Shown here: in pieces, positions 47,203 to 58,510 of the stretch | Layout of the letters: every line of letters starts with the position of its first letter | Numbering within the stretch: position 1 is the stretch's first letter | The notes under the pieces: model-generated | Database searches by the model: none | What the model was told of the DNA's origin: nothing | What the model saw: only the letters and a program-made list of their open reading frames with translations | Translations under genes and position numbers: made by a program | Source: Mytilus californianus | Lineage: Eukaryota > Mollusca > Bivalvia > Mytilida > Mytilidae | Direction of reading: 5' to 3' | Assembly: GCF_021869535.1 (NCBI RefSeq) | Contig: NW_026262734.1 | Coordinates: forward strand, 77,252,339-77,316,338 | DNA length: 64,000 bases

Positions 47203-48173
47203 TAGCTGCGGAACCGTAGCTCTTAGGTCCTTATGTTATTTTTTTACTATTTGCGGACCATAGAGCTACGGATTTTTCCTATTTCAAAACGTTCGGAATT
47301 GCGACCCAGGTTCAGGTCGCACTTATTTCCCCCCAAAAAATTGTTTATAATCCTTCAAAGCTTGTCATTATATATAGTTCGTTTCGTTAGATATTTTTCT
47401 AGGATATGACGTACCTATTTATGTTTGAATATTTATTTCCTTAACACTATTATCTAATTATTGCCATTTGTATACATTATCCGGCTAATTTGTTGAGCCA
47501 TATTGAATCTCGTCGTGACGTCACGAAAAACAAGAAAAGATAACTCTAATATCCTCGATCTCCTATGTTGGAGGCGAGGAATGACTACGAAAAACAAGAA
47601 AAGATAACTCTTTTAATAAAACACGTGTTGGTTTGTTTACTTATTTCTAAGCGAGAATCGAGTGTTTTGAAGGCTTTACAACATTAATTCATACGAAATA
47701 TTTAAATTGCTGGGAAGAATTATTATTTCCGTTAGTAATTAACTTTAATTACACGTTATTTCATTCAAAAAGTCATAAAAATAAAATAAAAGACAACGCA
47801 AACAAACCAACACGTGTTTTCTTCCAAGAGTTATCTTTTCTTGTTTTTTGTGACGTCACTACGAGATTCAATATGGCTGAACAAAATAGGCGGAGAATGT
47901 ATACAAATGGGAATAATTAGATAATAGTGTTAAGGAAATGAATATTCAAACATAAATAGGTACGTCATATCCTAGAAAAATGTCTAACGAAACGAATTAT
48001 ATATATTGACAAGCTTTGCATGGACGATAAACAATAAATTTTTGGGAAATAAGTGCGACCTGAACCTGGGTCGCAATTCCGAACGTTTTGAAATAGTAAA
48101 AATCCGTAGCTCTATGGTCCGCAAATAGTAAAAGAAATAACATAAGGACCTGAGAGCTACGGTTCCGCAGCTA
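47203..48173. mobile_element. 971-bp foldback with 9-bp target duplication (Mutator-type MITE)
   Basis: The ends TAGCTGCGGAACCGTAGCTC and GAGCTACGGTTCCGCAGCTA are exact inverted copies. The arms (47203-47640 and 47797-48173) pair almost throughout, around a ~155-bp centre. The left arm carries an extra ~55-bp internal duplication (47530-47604). TTTATGAAC directly flanks both ends (47194-47202, 48174-48182). Long inverted arms plus a 9-bp duplication are the hallmark of Mutator-superfamily elements. Each arm also contains a TGACGTCA-like palindrome. There is no transposase gene. Confidence 0.85.
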
Positions 48174-48189
48174 TTTATGAACCTGTTAC

Positions 48190-48925
48190 AGTGAGTATTA
48201 TTGAAATAGTCACTATTTTGAAAATCGCAAAAACATAATTATTATAATATGTAAAATAATTTGCAAACAAGTGTAGTGTTTACCCGGTGAAATTTACAAT
48301 TTAATACGTTCTATTGATTTAATGATTAATTACGTCCGAAAGTTTTTCTTAAAAAGACTTTCAGCAAGATAAATCTTATCAGTTTTGAACATTTATACGT
48401 TTTTTTTTCGCTAGACAACAACATATTTGTATTGAAAAAAATACGAGTTTGAATATATACATGATATATATGTGCGTTTGGGTTGTCGGAGCCCTTAGAC
48501 TAAGTAAGGTTAGACAAGTACACACCGCTATACATCTTATATTATAAAACAACTATTTACAAAGCGTCGTCATTTTCATAATAACAATTGGAATATGCCA
48601 ATAATAACTGCAATTTAAAAACTGACCAGTCTTATATTTGAATACATCTGACACTCGTTTTGTCTACATTTGAAATTTAAAAGATATATCCTCGATTTTT
48701 AAAAGATTTTTTCTTGCCATATGCTCTTTCAATCCTTAAACACCTTTTCACTATTTTCGTTAACCATGAATCTAACTACGTATTGGAGGATGGTTTTTTT
48801 TTTATTACTTTGCAATCTTGTTTTGACGTCACATTCACCTGTTGGACAGTTTCAATTATTAGTCTATTGAAATAGACACAATATAGATAACTTGAGTAGT
48901 GGCGTGATGTTGTCATTCCTCTTTT
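48190..48925. other. No recognised gene
   Basis: AT-rich; nothing seen. Confidence 0.5.
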
Positions 48926-49200
48926 CCTGGTTTTCATAATGCATGAAGAAAGGCGAAAGATACCAAGGGGACAATCAAACCAATAAGTCGAAAATTAACT
49001 TACAACGCCATGGCAAAAACCGAAAAAAGAACAAAAAACAAACAACAATACACGATACACAACATGAAAAAAATTAAAGACTTGACAACACGAACCTCAT
49101 CAAACACCGGAGGAGATCTTAGATACTCCAGAAGGATAAGCAGATCCTGCTTCACATCTATACATAATACATATACCATCCATATTAAAAACAGTAAAAT
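48926..49200. repeat. Dispersed repeat ('ggggacaatcaaaccaataa')
   Basis: From 'gaaaggcgaaagataccaag' to 'actccagaaggataagcaga' this is a repeat I recognise from mussel genomes. The frames on both strands (49000-49275) are by-products. Confidence 0.65.
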
Positions 49201-49405
49201 CTCTTTTTGATCATTATTCAACTTCAATGTCCTAACTAAACTAAGGAACAAATTATTTAGAAGATGAATACGCATTTAACATTTAATTAGTTACTTTTGC
49301 AACAAACCAGGACGAGATCTGTGAATTGTCTTGATTTTCCTTGTTTGAATTCAATCTCTAGGTATATTTGGGATTTGAAAAGAGTGAACACACAAGAAGC
49401 AACTT

Positions 49406-49411
49406 TTTATT
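49406..49411 (-). terminator. Possible polyadenylation signal of the BTB gene
   Basis: AATAAA on the minus strand, 276 bases past the BTB stop codon. It is the first canonical signal I noticed downstream, but untested. Confidence 0.35.
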
Positions 49412-49687
49412 TGATGAGTTTATATCTATAGCTTTAATCAAGACTCTCTGAAATAACGTCGTGCATTTAAAATTTTAAACCAAGCTAAAATAGTTTTCTT
49501 GGTCCAAAGAAGGGCCCTTTTTCCTATACTCTTAAACCGATAACGTAATAAAAAAAGAAACAAAACAAATCTGTATAATCTGTACGGCACTCTTATTCTA
49601 TGAATTCGTCAATATTTTACAGAATTAGTAATATTATCATTATTAATATTATTATCCCTTTAAAAATTCAGTTAATGGCATGGATAT

Positions 49688-50043
49688 TCAATTTTGATTC
49701 ATGAATAACCCGTGTACTCTGTATTGATTTTCTCTATATGTGTCATCCAACTCTTTCCATCTCTTCATAGAAATAGTGTATCTAGTATCTTTTGATATTT
49801 TATTAAAATTTTCATTTTTAGCTAATTTATTGAAAGTTTTGTGAGATGCAATTTCCATGCATGTCTCCAAGTATTCCGACAACCCAAAAAACTCTGCCTC
49901 TATAATACTATCTATTACTTGTTCAGATGTCAAGGAATCTGCCATTTCTGTGGAATATTCTGTCAATGATGCATCAATTCTTGTTAAAGTTTTTTCGGTT
50001 TGATATTCATGTGCTATTGGTAAAATAAAATGAGCGTCCGTTT
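49688..50043 (-). CDS. BTB/POZ domain protein, exon 2 (C-terminal half)
   Basis: The exon starts after ttttaaatatgtttcag in phase 1 and ends at TGA. It encodes 117 residues plus a shared codon. The first part, FILPIAHEYQTEKTLTRIDA, is the end of the BTB fold (helices after the dimer core). The rest (TSEQVIDSIIEAEFFGLSEY, then ETCMEIASHKTFNKLA) is a helical BACK-like tail. Together with exon 1 (52427-52718) it gives a 215-residue protein, 648 nt including the stop. That matches the short BTB-only proteins that are numerous in molluscs and nematodes and are thought to act as Cullin-3 adaptors or in dimeric scaffolds. The substrate is unknown. The exon has no damage. Confidence 0.85.
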
Positions 50044-52426
50044 CTGAAACATATTTAAAAAGATATACATGTATATATTTTAGGGAAATTTTAAACATTT
50101 TGATAGAAAGTTATTGAATGAAATAAAACAAAAATTATGTCGCAGTAGTCTATTGATGATTAAATCTCATTAATTTATTGAAAAGCTACAAACCAAGGTA
50201 AACAACAACAAACTAGAGGAATCTAGTTAACTCAAAAATGAACTAGACCGGTTCGTCGAAAGGATAAACGTCTACTGCTATGTATGCCTCACCCATATAT
50301 TCAATTCAGGTATATGACAGTTGTTTTCCATTCGTTAGATGTGTTTGAACTTTTGGTTTTGCCATTTGATAAGGGACTTTCCGATTTGAATTTTCCTTGG
50401 AGTTCGGTATTTTCGTTATTTGACTTTTTCCATCACGCGAATCCACACTCAGTCAAATATCACAGTCGTAATAAAAACAAATGTGAACGTGTTAAATAAT
50501 ATGTTTTCAGTAAACGTGAACCAATGTCAAAATTTGACGAAAATACATATCTATAGAGGCAACTTACTGAGGTGTCTAATCAAAATTACCAAAATTTCAT
50601 AAACATTGCAGTGCTTTAAACATTGTTAAAAAGAAAACAATTCTTTAAAAGCTTTGTTTCAAATCTGTTTAACAAACTTTCTTTAACATTCCTATCACTT
50701 ACATGTATATTGTTAAACTCAATCAAATTAAAAGGGATTTTTAAACTATAGTTATATGTATGTGCCGTGTTTATATAAATACAGAATTGAACAAACAATG
50801 ACCTCTCTCTATGAAAGAGCAACAAAGAAATAAGATATGACAAAACATTTATAATATACAGCTATATGTAACCATTATGAAGTATAAACATATAAATTTA
50901 AACAAAACAAAATGAAAATTGGCGCTACGGGCAGCATAGAAATGAAAAGAAATATACTTTGATAATCAATAATAAGTAAGAACCATATTTCCATAAGTAA
51001 TTAAATTCACACTATTCAAGCATTTATGGCAGCATTTGCACTGACGACATAGTACAGAAATAGTAATGTAACTTCAAATAACTTTGACCCTGTTCTTTGA
51101 ATCACATTTGAGAAGAAAGTTGCCTGCCTTGGAACCCGTTTTATTCAGGACTGCTTGACTCTCAGTTAATGCTGCCCCTATTCTGAAAGAATATCCATTG
51201 TATTTATCCGCATTGAGTCTTAAGTGTGACAATGTTGTTTCAAACGTATCTGTAAATAGTACTCTTTGTAAAGCTAAGTTGCTACTGTCAACCCATATTG
51301 AATGTTATCCGTTACACTTTAAGATCTCTTGAAGTTTATATATAAACTGTTTATGTGGAAAAATTGTCACAATTAGTTTTAAACTGTTTAATGATTACCC
51401 CTTGACGACAATTGTCAGTTTGTTTTTACCTTTAACTGTAAAATAACTTGACAGTAAGACACACATATACTACATCATCGTCGGTTAGGTTAAAAGATGG
51501 GGCAAATGACTGTATCAAAATGAAATAGGATATACGCACTCCGAACCACTCATTACCCCATAACATCGCAGCAATTACTATCGGATATAATTCCGTGTAC
51601 GTCATAGACAATGATAATTCATATGAACAGGACATAAACCTTACAACCATCGATTTTTTAAATAACCTGTGAACACTACGGTTGTCGCAGAATCAGTATA
51701 TAAATCAAAATCAGAAGCAGTTACTAAAATATCATCTATAACGAAGGAACGATATGAAAGATCGCCCTGGAACAATTACTCTCATAGCATTTTCATCGAT
51801 TCGGCCTAATTTATTTGCAAAAATCTTGCTTCTATGATAACAGTATCCAAAGTAATACTTATTTATCTATACCCGTAACTGGTCCCAAAGTTTATGTGGT
51901 GCAATATGAATATTAAGTGAAGTAAAGCCTAAAACAAAGACTCAAATCGTAACATCGACATTAGCCGAAGGTCAGCCAATTGATAAATATCGTCGAGCAT
52001 GTTCATTGATGTTCAGTGCAAAAGATAAATTAATAAATATTTTAAGACTTGAACGATATCCAAATGCTAGTCAAGTGCAAACATAATGTATCTTTTTTCT
52101 ATTAAATCGATACAAATATAATACAATTGGATAAATATGGAATAACTTTAAAGAATAATATGTATATGTTCCTTTCACAGTACTTTGTGGCACAACCGTA
52201 ATACTCAATGAGTTTAATGGCCTCATCAATTTATATGTGAAAGTGAATCATAATCTTTGTACATAATATCATCAACACTGCAATGTTCATCGTTATCGTG
52301 GGGCGCTGATAAAAATATTTTTTTCAACATTCTTTGTGCATGGATGTTTTTATTAATCAAGAATATATTAGCTATTCAACCATAACTTTAAAAAAAACAA
52401 CATTACAAATTAGTGTTCCCACTTAC
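50044..52426 (-). other. Intron of the BTB gene (2,383 bp)
   Basis: The donor is GTAAGT and the acceptor TTTCAG. It holds a dead DIRS-type fragment (51120-51620). The other frames inside (50284-50602, 50616-50843) show no domain. Confidence 0.8.
51120..51620 (-). pseudogene. DIRS-type retroelement remnant (RNase H part plus tyrosine recombinase part)
   Basis: Around 51490-51605 the minus strand encodes TYTELYPIVIAAMLWGNEW, like the RNase H start (consensus 'ITYLELxPIVxAxxLWG') of DIRS-type elements. About 250 bp further downstream (51130-51260) it encodes LRLNADKYNGYSFRIGAALT. This resembles the C-terminal tyrosine-recombinase block 'G(H)SFRIGAAT' with the catalytic Arg; the usual His is Tyr here. 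The order RNase H then recombinase fits DIRS elements, but most of the recombinase is missing. Both blocks are recognised from memory of the families. Confidence 0.5.
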
Positions 52427-52718
52427 CCTTTAATTCATCCTCTTCAAAGCCAGGTAAGGTGTATCTTAAAAACAGACCAAATGCACCCGGGTCCTTTCCT
52501 TTGAGAGTTATTTCTTTAGCATTTTTCTCTTTGAAATCAGCGCTCAACATTTGTTTGAAAACTGGTGATGCATCCATGAGTTGCTTTTTGTTGACATGAA
52601 ACTGTATTTTGCCAACTTTAAGTGTTAAATCGTGGCATGCAAAAGGAGAAATGATATTCATGAATTCTTCCGTAGATATGTAATCAGGATCTTTCTTAAT
52701 CTTCTTTGGCTTGGACAT
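52427..52718 (-). CDS. BTB/POZ domain protein, exon 1 (start)
   Basis: The ATG at 52718 opens MSKPKKIKKDP, a basic start, followed by a classic BTB core: ISPFACHDLTLKVGKIQFHV, then NKKQLMDASPVFKQML and DFKEKNAKEITL. The pattern D-(L/V)-T-(L/F)-x-V, H-V-N-K-x-x-L-x-x-x-S-P-V-F and the K-E-I-x-L strand are the hallmarks of the family. 97 codons plus one base lead to a consensus GTAAGT donor (phase 1). The join to exon 2 restores DELK-E-TDAHF without a stop. A CRE-like TGACGTCA lies 27 bp upstream of the ATG. The Lys-rich N-terminus resembles a nuclear localisation signal. No N-terminal MATH or C-terminal Kelch part is seen. Confidence 0.88.
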
Positions 52719-52744
52719 AATTGATTCTGATTTCTAGGCAATGG

Positions 52745-52752
52745 TGACGTCA
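52745..52752. promoter_or_regulatory. CRE-like palindrome upstream of BTB gene
   Basis: TGACGTCA, the consensus site of CREB/ATF factors, lies 27-34 bp before the BTB start codon. It probably sits in the 5' UTR or core promoter. A single match to an 8-mer is weak evidence. Confidence 0.35.
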
Positions 52753-52759
52753 ACTTTAA

Positions 52760-53240
52760 ACAAAACTGGCAGTGATTCATAAATTAAGATTTTAACGTGA
52801 TATACTCATTTATAAAACCAAGTTATTGTGTGAAACGTATCTTATATTACCTTTTAAATATTACGATTCAATACGGAATACAATTTTGCTTTGAAAATAT
52901 ACAATGTAAATTGTTATTACGAGCTTTATTTAAATTTAGAATATCCAGGCCCTCGAGAATTTTATCCTGTGTAGACAGAAGATAGTGCAATTAATCTTAT
53001 ATTCTATGTCAATGTAATGTATATTGTTTTTGTCATGATTTTTGTTGACGCTTAAGTGTTTCATTTCACAGTCGGTTTTATTTTTTTATTTTTTTAAAAA
53101 TCCGGAACAACTTGAGTAATGGATACAATAACTTATATAGTTCACGATGGGTGCTACATGTGGTAGGCTCAGTCTTTAGTATTCTATGTTGTGTTTGGTG
53201 TATTGATGTTATTCTTTTCTTCCCTTATGTTTTTTGCCAT
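52760..53240. other. Upstream region of BTB gene, no gene seen
   Basis: AT-rich. The 62-codon frame at 52797-52985 has no support. Confidence 0.45.
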
Positions 53241-53244
53241 AGAT

Positions 53245-53475
53245 ATAGGCAACCGTATTATACCGCTGTTCAATAGTCATCAATCGATTTAATTGAAACA
53301 AATCCGGGTCACAAACCAAAACCAAGCGAAACACATCAACTATAAGAGGAAAACAACAGAACTACAGAAACACTGAACTGCTACACATAACAAACGCCAA
53401 CAAACATAGAAACGGACTGTTTGATAACAGCTGCAATATTCCTGACTTGGTACTTGACATTTTAAGTTTGTCGTT
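53245..53475 (-). repeat. Inverted copy of the 44.5-kb dispersed repeat
   Basis: 'caactataagaggaaaacaa' and 'tgataacagctgcaatattc' are complements of the block at 44580-44790. Confidence 0.7.
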
Positions 53476-53577
53476 GACTTATGAGAATGAATATCTCTTT
53501 GTATCTTTCGCCTCTCCTTTGTCATAAAGAGCGAATACAATTCTTCAAACTTTGTAATTTCTTAATTTGATATTTTC

Positions 53578-53720
53578 AAAAAAAAAAAAAAAAAAAAAAA
53601 CATTTAAAAATGGCGCCGACAAAATGAACTTTGAATATAATTTTGTAGTTGGAACATTTCTAATCTGATGTGTATTTGCATACAAAAATTGGTGTCAAAC
53701 ACACACACACACACACACAA
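53578..53720. repeat. Poly(A) run and (CA)n microsatellite
   Basis: A run of ~22 A at 53578-53600, and (ca)10 at about 53698-53719. Confidence 0.9.
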
Positions 53721-53724
53721 ACCA

Positions 53725-55457
53725 ATCTCAAACATGTTAAAATTAGTTTTTTTTGGTTATATATATGTATAATTTTGTATTTACCTAAATACAGATCACT
53801 GTCACGTCCTTTCCTGTTACTGTTAAATATCAGTTGTGTATTAATATATTGACTTCAAGTGTATGACACTGTTAATCCAGGTATCGTCACATATCATAAC
53901 CCTTGATATATTTATTCTATCTATTCATTAGAAGCAAGCAATTTAAATGTTAAAATGTACATTATTTGATATTTTGAATACAGACATTGGTATTAAGGTA
54001 TTTTTAACTATAACTCAGGTTTGAAGAAAATGTATTTAGACAAAACAAAGCAAATATTAGATTAATATATCACAAAAACTGAAGCTCACTATTATGACTA
54101 ATACAATTATGGTCGAAAATATTATAATAATATTTCAATATGTTTCCAAAACACCAATAGTTGCTATAAATAAAAATAAATAATCGTTAACTGAAGCCGG
54201 TAGAATTGCGACAGGGTAAATAATGTATTCTGGATAAACTAAATTCATTAAAAAACTGACTCGGATAAATAATCAATCTGTAAGTAGTGAAAAACGGAAA
54301 CTATCAATATTTTATACATTTGTTAATTGTCATGCCCTCGAATATCTTCTAGACCTATTGTTACTTTATCGTTCGACTAGAGTTAAACTTGCTAATGTTA
54401 AACAGTCACGCTGAATGGTGGTGAGAAATCAAATACGAAAAAACAGATAACGAAAAAAACATTATCTTAAAACAAAAAATGAAAAGCGGAAATATTTTCG
54501 TTTTTCGTTTTATGATATCTTAAGAAAAGAGGAAAGTGTTATCGTTTCGCGTTAATCATATCATAAAAACATAACCACATTACGACATTTGAATTCACTT
54601 TCTCTTTTTAATTATGTGGAATTATCAATAAAAGAACGAATTATATTTTCTTTTTTTTCCTATAGCCATCAAAATTTAACGTTGTCAGCATAGTTTGTTT
54701 GAATCATTCCTGACGTTTACTTACAGAATAACGGAGGCTGATTAGAGCCACATTTAAGTAAACAAATGTCAGTCGTAATTGCGACATGCTTTGTTGTAAT
54801 AACGACATTATTTGTCGTACATAGTAATAACAGAGCTATTGCACCCCCAGCCAACATAAGGAGTGAAAATCAGACTATACAAAATGTTATACTAAACATT
54901 CCAGTTTATAAATAATGTAATTGTGCTAAGCAAATTAGACTTCATGGGTTTGGCTATTTCATTTAGGATACTTTGCAAACAGGTTTAACAAGTAAAATAA
55001 CAAAAATATCGAACTTCAAGGAAAATTCAAATCGGATAGTCCTTTATCAAATGGCAAAATCGAAAGTTCAAACACATCAAACGAATGGAAAACAAGTGTT
55101 AATATTCTGTCTTTTCAAACGTAAGGTCACATGTGGACGTAATGAAGGTTTTAAAATACATGTATATACATTTCCATGTACAGAAATCATATATTTTGTA
55201 CTGTCACTGGGTTGAATGTGCCGTTGGTCGAATAAGTTTCCCTTCGAGAACTACTCGCCCGCTAGTTATTGCCTCGATATTGATGTAATTGAAGTTATAC
55301 AAATTGTTTGTAAAATTTACAGTTCATATAACTTTGTGATGCTTAAAGATTGCAACAGTCATTACGCAATGCTGAATTCTGAAATGTTTACGCTTTGACC
55401 ATTCTGTTTTGATCCAAATTGCCTTTTATTCAAAGGTGGGAAAAATTTAATATTTAT
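53725..55457. other. No recognised gene
   Basis: AT-rich, with an A-rich imperfect repeat of 'aaaacagataacgaaaaaaaca' type at 54435-54560. The frames at 54973-55398 lack domains. Confidence 0.5.
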
Positions 55458-56091
55458 TGTTACGGCCAGAAATCACCTTTAAATTGTAGCCACCAAAAGA
55501 CACAAATCAATAATAGAATTTAACAAGATTTACTATACAATTTTACAAGAAATATTACACAAATAGAATATGTCAACCTAACTGTTGAAATATATGTCCG
55601 ATCCTTTGTTTGTCTTTTCTTTATCCGGAATTCGTCTCTTAACTGTATGGAATATGTCTAATAAGTTAACAATCTAGTATGATGTAGTTAACGTAAACAA
55701 AAGTGTCAATCCAACAACTCCAGAGGCAGAGATCTTCTGAGAATTCAAGTATATTAATGTCTGGTCTGTCTAATTTCGGTGTCGGTATACTATTATATAG
55801 TTGTAACGCAAACTTCTAAGACACTGTAGAAAGGAAACTCCTAGAAAACTGTAGACGGGAAACTTCTAGAATATTGTAGTTTAAATTACGCATCGTTGAT
55901 TATGATCATTCCAGAATTATTATGTAAGTCAAAAAGAAAGTTCTAATCATTCCATCAGTATCTATGATTGTTCCTGTGATTTCTAAACTGCACAATTAGA
56001 ACACTATTTTGTAAACAACTATGTAAACATCTTATAAGGCCACACAAAACAAATTAGGCTAAGATAGATAAACATGATAATGACAATATCA
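55458..56091 (-). mobile_element. Probable 3' LTR of the gypsy-type element
   Basis: The block begins TGTTACGGCC on the plus strand and ends CAATATCA, i.e. TG...CA on either strand. It lies directly beyond the RNase H end and a purine-rich tract (AAGGGGGAGG on the minus strand, 56098-56107), where the polypurine primer and 3' LTR are expected. The second LTR is outside the window or lost, so the limits cannot be checked by comparison. Confidence 0.5.
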
Positions 56092-56184
56092 TAATACCTC
56101 CCCCTTATAAAAAGTTTCAGTGTAGCGAGAACTTTTCATGACCAATATATACAAGAATATAAGAAATATACAGTGTTATTAATA

Positions 56185-56365
56185 AGATCTAGATAAAGCA
56201 TCTGCTATGACATTATCTTTACCTTTAATATGTTTTACAATAATATCATATTCCTGTAACAATAAACTCCACCTAGTCAACCTTTAGTTCTTGTTTCTCA
56301 TTTTTGTATAAAGGTGAAAGGGTTATGATGACTATAAACAAGAATAGGATACATAGTCACTGGTG
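56185..56365 (-). pseudogene. RNase H, second half, of gypsy-type element
   Basis: The minus strand encodes HHNPFTFIQK, a frameshift, RLTRWSLLLQEYDIIVKHIK and GKDNVIADALSR. These are the closing motifs of retrotransposon RNase H (last catalytic Asp in ADALSR). They continue the half that ends at 59057, but 2.69 kb of a nested transposon now lies between. It has two in-frame stops and a one-base shift. Confidence 0.85.
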
Positions 56366-56799
56366 TTAAACTGATCATGGTAACTGCTGTTACCATGATC
56401 CCAATATGGCGGAGATAAACATAAGTAAAATCGTTCTCTGCTAATTTCTCCGTGTAAACGTGTTGTTTTCAAGAATTACTCAGCCGCCAGGTTGATCTGT
56501 TCGGTTTTGGTGTGTGTGTGTTATTAATATAATATATGGACTCGTTACAAAAATAAAAGCCATCGAAAATTCAAGGAAGATAATCGTAACTCCAAGAAAT
56601 TTGTTTGATATGATAATCGTAACTGGACTATCAGATAGTCGTAATTTGGACATGATAAGAGTATTTTTTCAGTGGTAATTGTAACTTTATACAGTATGAT
56701 GATGGGGACGGCGACTATATCTAAATATTGCTTAAAAGTTTGATAGTGTTACCAGAATTAGTGAATAAATGGTAATCTTAAACTATCTTAATCAACCAC

Positions 56800-57140
56800 C
56801 CCCTGCCACCCCCCACGCCCACCCCACCCCCTCCCCGGCCACATTCTGTATATGCCTGCCCAAAGTCAGGAGCCTGTAATTCAGTGGTTGTCGTTTGTTG
56901 CTGTATAACATATTTGTTTCTCGTTCATTATTTTGTACATTAATTAGGCCGTTAGTTTTCTTGTTTGAATTGTTTTACATTTGTCATTTCGGGGCCTTTT
57001 ATAGCTGACTATGCGGTATTGGCTTTGCTCATTGTTGAAGGCCATACGGTGACCTATAGTTGTTGATTTCTGTGTCATTTGGTCTCTTGTGAAGAGTTTT
57101 CTCATTGGCAATCATACAACATCTTCTTTTTTATATTGAA
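56800..57140. repeat. Dispersed mussel repeat inside nested element
   Basis: From 'gcccaaagtcaggagcctgt' to 'ttggcaatcatacaacatct'. Related copies are at 58310-58500 and, in part, 30755-30900. Confidence 0.8.
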
Positions 57141-57576
57141 GAAGAAGAACATGTACATGTATTCCTTAATATAAATGATTTAACAGTTTTATAAGAAAAA
57201 AATTCAATCGATCAATAACCGTTTTTGCGTGCCCAAACTACTGGCACCTGGGCTGGTGATACTCTCTGGGACAAACAGTTCACTAACAGAGATGTCGACC
57301 CGGTAGTAGTTATGAAATAAACTATACCAATGTTCCTGTGCTGCAACAGATGTGTATTTCGACAACTCATATTATGTCTCTTTAGTGATTCTCGAGGATA
57401 AAACCTAACACAAACGTTGCAGAGCTGATAAAACCATTGAGGACCTAATGTATACCCGAATCAGGACAAGGAATCGGAGCTTTCACGAAGGAGTTAATTC
57501 CTTTATTTAAATGATTTCTCAATTTTTATATAAACAATGAAAAAAATAACCGTATTCTAATGCTAGTACCTAATTA

Positions 57577-57762
57577 GTGGCTACTATGCAAGTGATATAC
57601 CCGGGTACTGATAGTTCACTAACAAAGGTTTCGGTCCCACAGCCCGGTGGTAGTTATAACATTGACGGTACCAATTATCCTGTTCCAGATGCACTTTCGA
57701 CTCTAAATGCTGAACGTGAAAAAATGGATGCCTTTTATGACAGCGGATATAAGATTGATTGA
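57577..57762 (+). CDS. Possible small ORF of unknown origin
   Basis: This 61-codon frame includes YPGTDSSLTKVSVPQPGGSY and NAEREKMDAFYDSGYKID. It is less AT-rich than the flanks. A diverged copy of its first ~95 bases lies at 57250-57345, broken by stops. The 3' end runs into a gattgattgattg tail typical of mussel SINE-like repeats, so it may be repeat-derived. Confidence 0.25.
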   Translation: MATMQVIYPGTDSSLTKVSVPQPGGSYNIDGTNYPVPDALSTLNAEREKMDAFYDSGYKID

Positions 57763-58510
57763 TTGATTGTTGGTTGTTTAAAGTCAAGTTGCAAATATTT
57801 CATGCTCGTTCAGAACGAGAACAAATAATCAATAAATATGTCCTGTAAAAGGAGCCGTCCAGAATGAAGGTCGGGAAATTTGGACTGCCACTGGAAAATG
57901 AGGATAAGTAGGGAAGGGACTATATTTCCTTGCAAAAGATCACCTTTGGACCCCTCAAAGAGTTATTGCAAGGGTTCTTGACGTGCAGAGAGCGTGGCAT
58001 ACTCTCTACATGAGGCATCAGATTTAACGTCCCCGTTTTAACCGGACGTGGTTGCGTATTTATACATCCCGCAAGCCAAAACGGACGCCCCACTTTGGCA
58101 GGTTTTTACTGCCGGTCGGAAGAAGACCAAGGGTGTCCATATTTCTATTCCCTAGTCACCCCTGTGATGTTTTGGGGGCAGACATTAGAAAGTTAATCAA
58201 AACATAGAAGAGAGCATACAGAAAGAATAAAAAGAATAAGAAATCTGGGAATAAAAGAAATGCTTCGTCATAAAAAGAAGGAGGAGAGCGCTCATAAGCA
58301 TGTTTAACCCTGCGACATTCTGTATGCGCTTGTCCCAAGTCAGGAGACTGTAATTTAGTGGTTGTCGTTAGCTCTCTCTATGAGTTTTACACATTGTGGA
58401 AGGCCGCACAATGACTTGTAGTTGCTTACATCTATATCTTTTAGTCTCTGGTGGATAGTTGTCTCATGGTCAAACATACCACATCTGTTTATTTTTATAT
58501 TGAAAGTTAA
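57750..58510. repeat. SINE-like repeat with 'tgtttaaagtcaagttgcaa' body
   Basis: 'gattgattgattgttggttg', 'gaacgagaacaaataatcaataaatatgtcc' and 'aggtttttactgccggtcgg' are segments I recognise from mussel repeats. The 3' part (58310-58500) matches 56850-57135. Confidence 0.65.
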
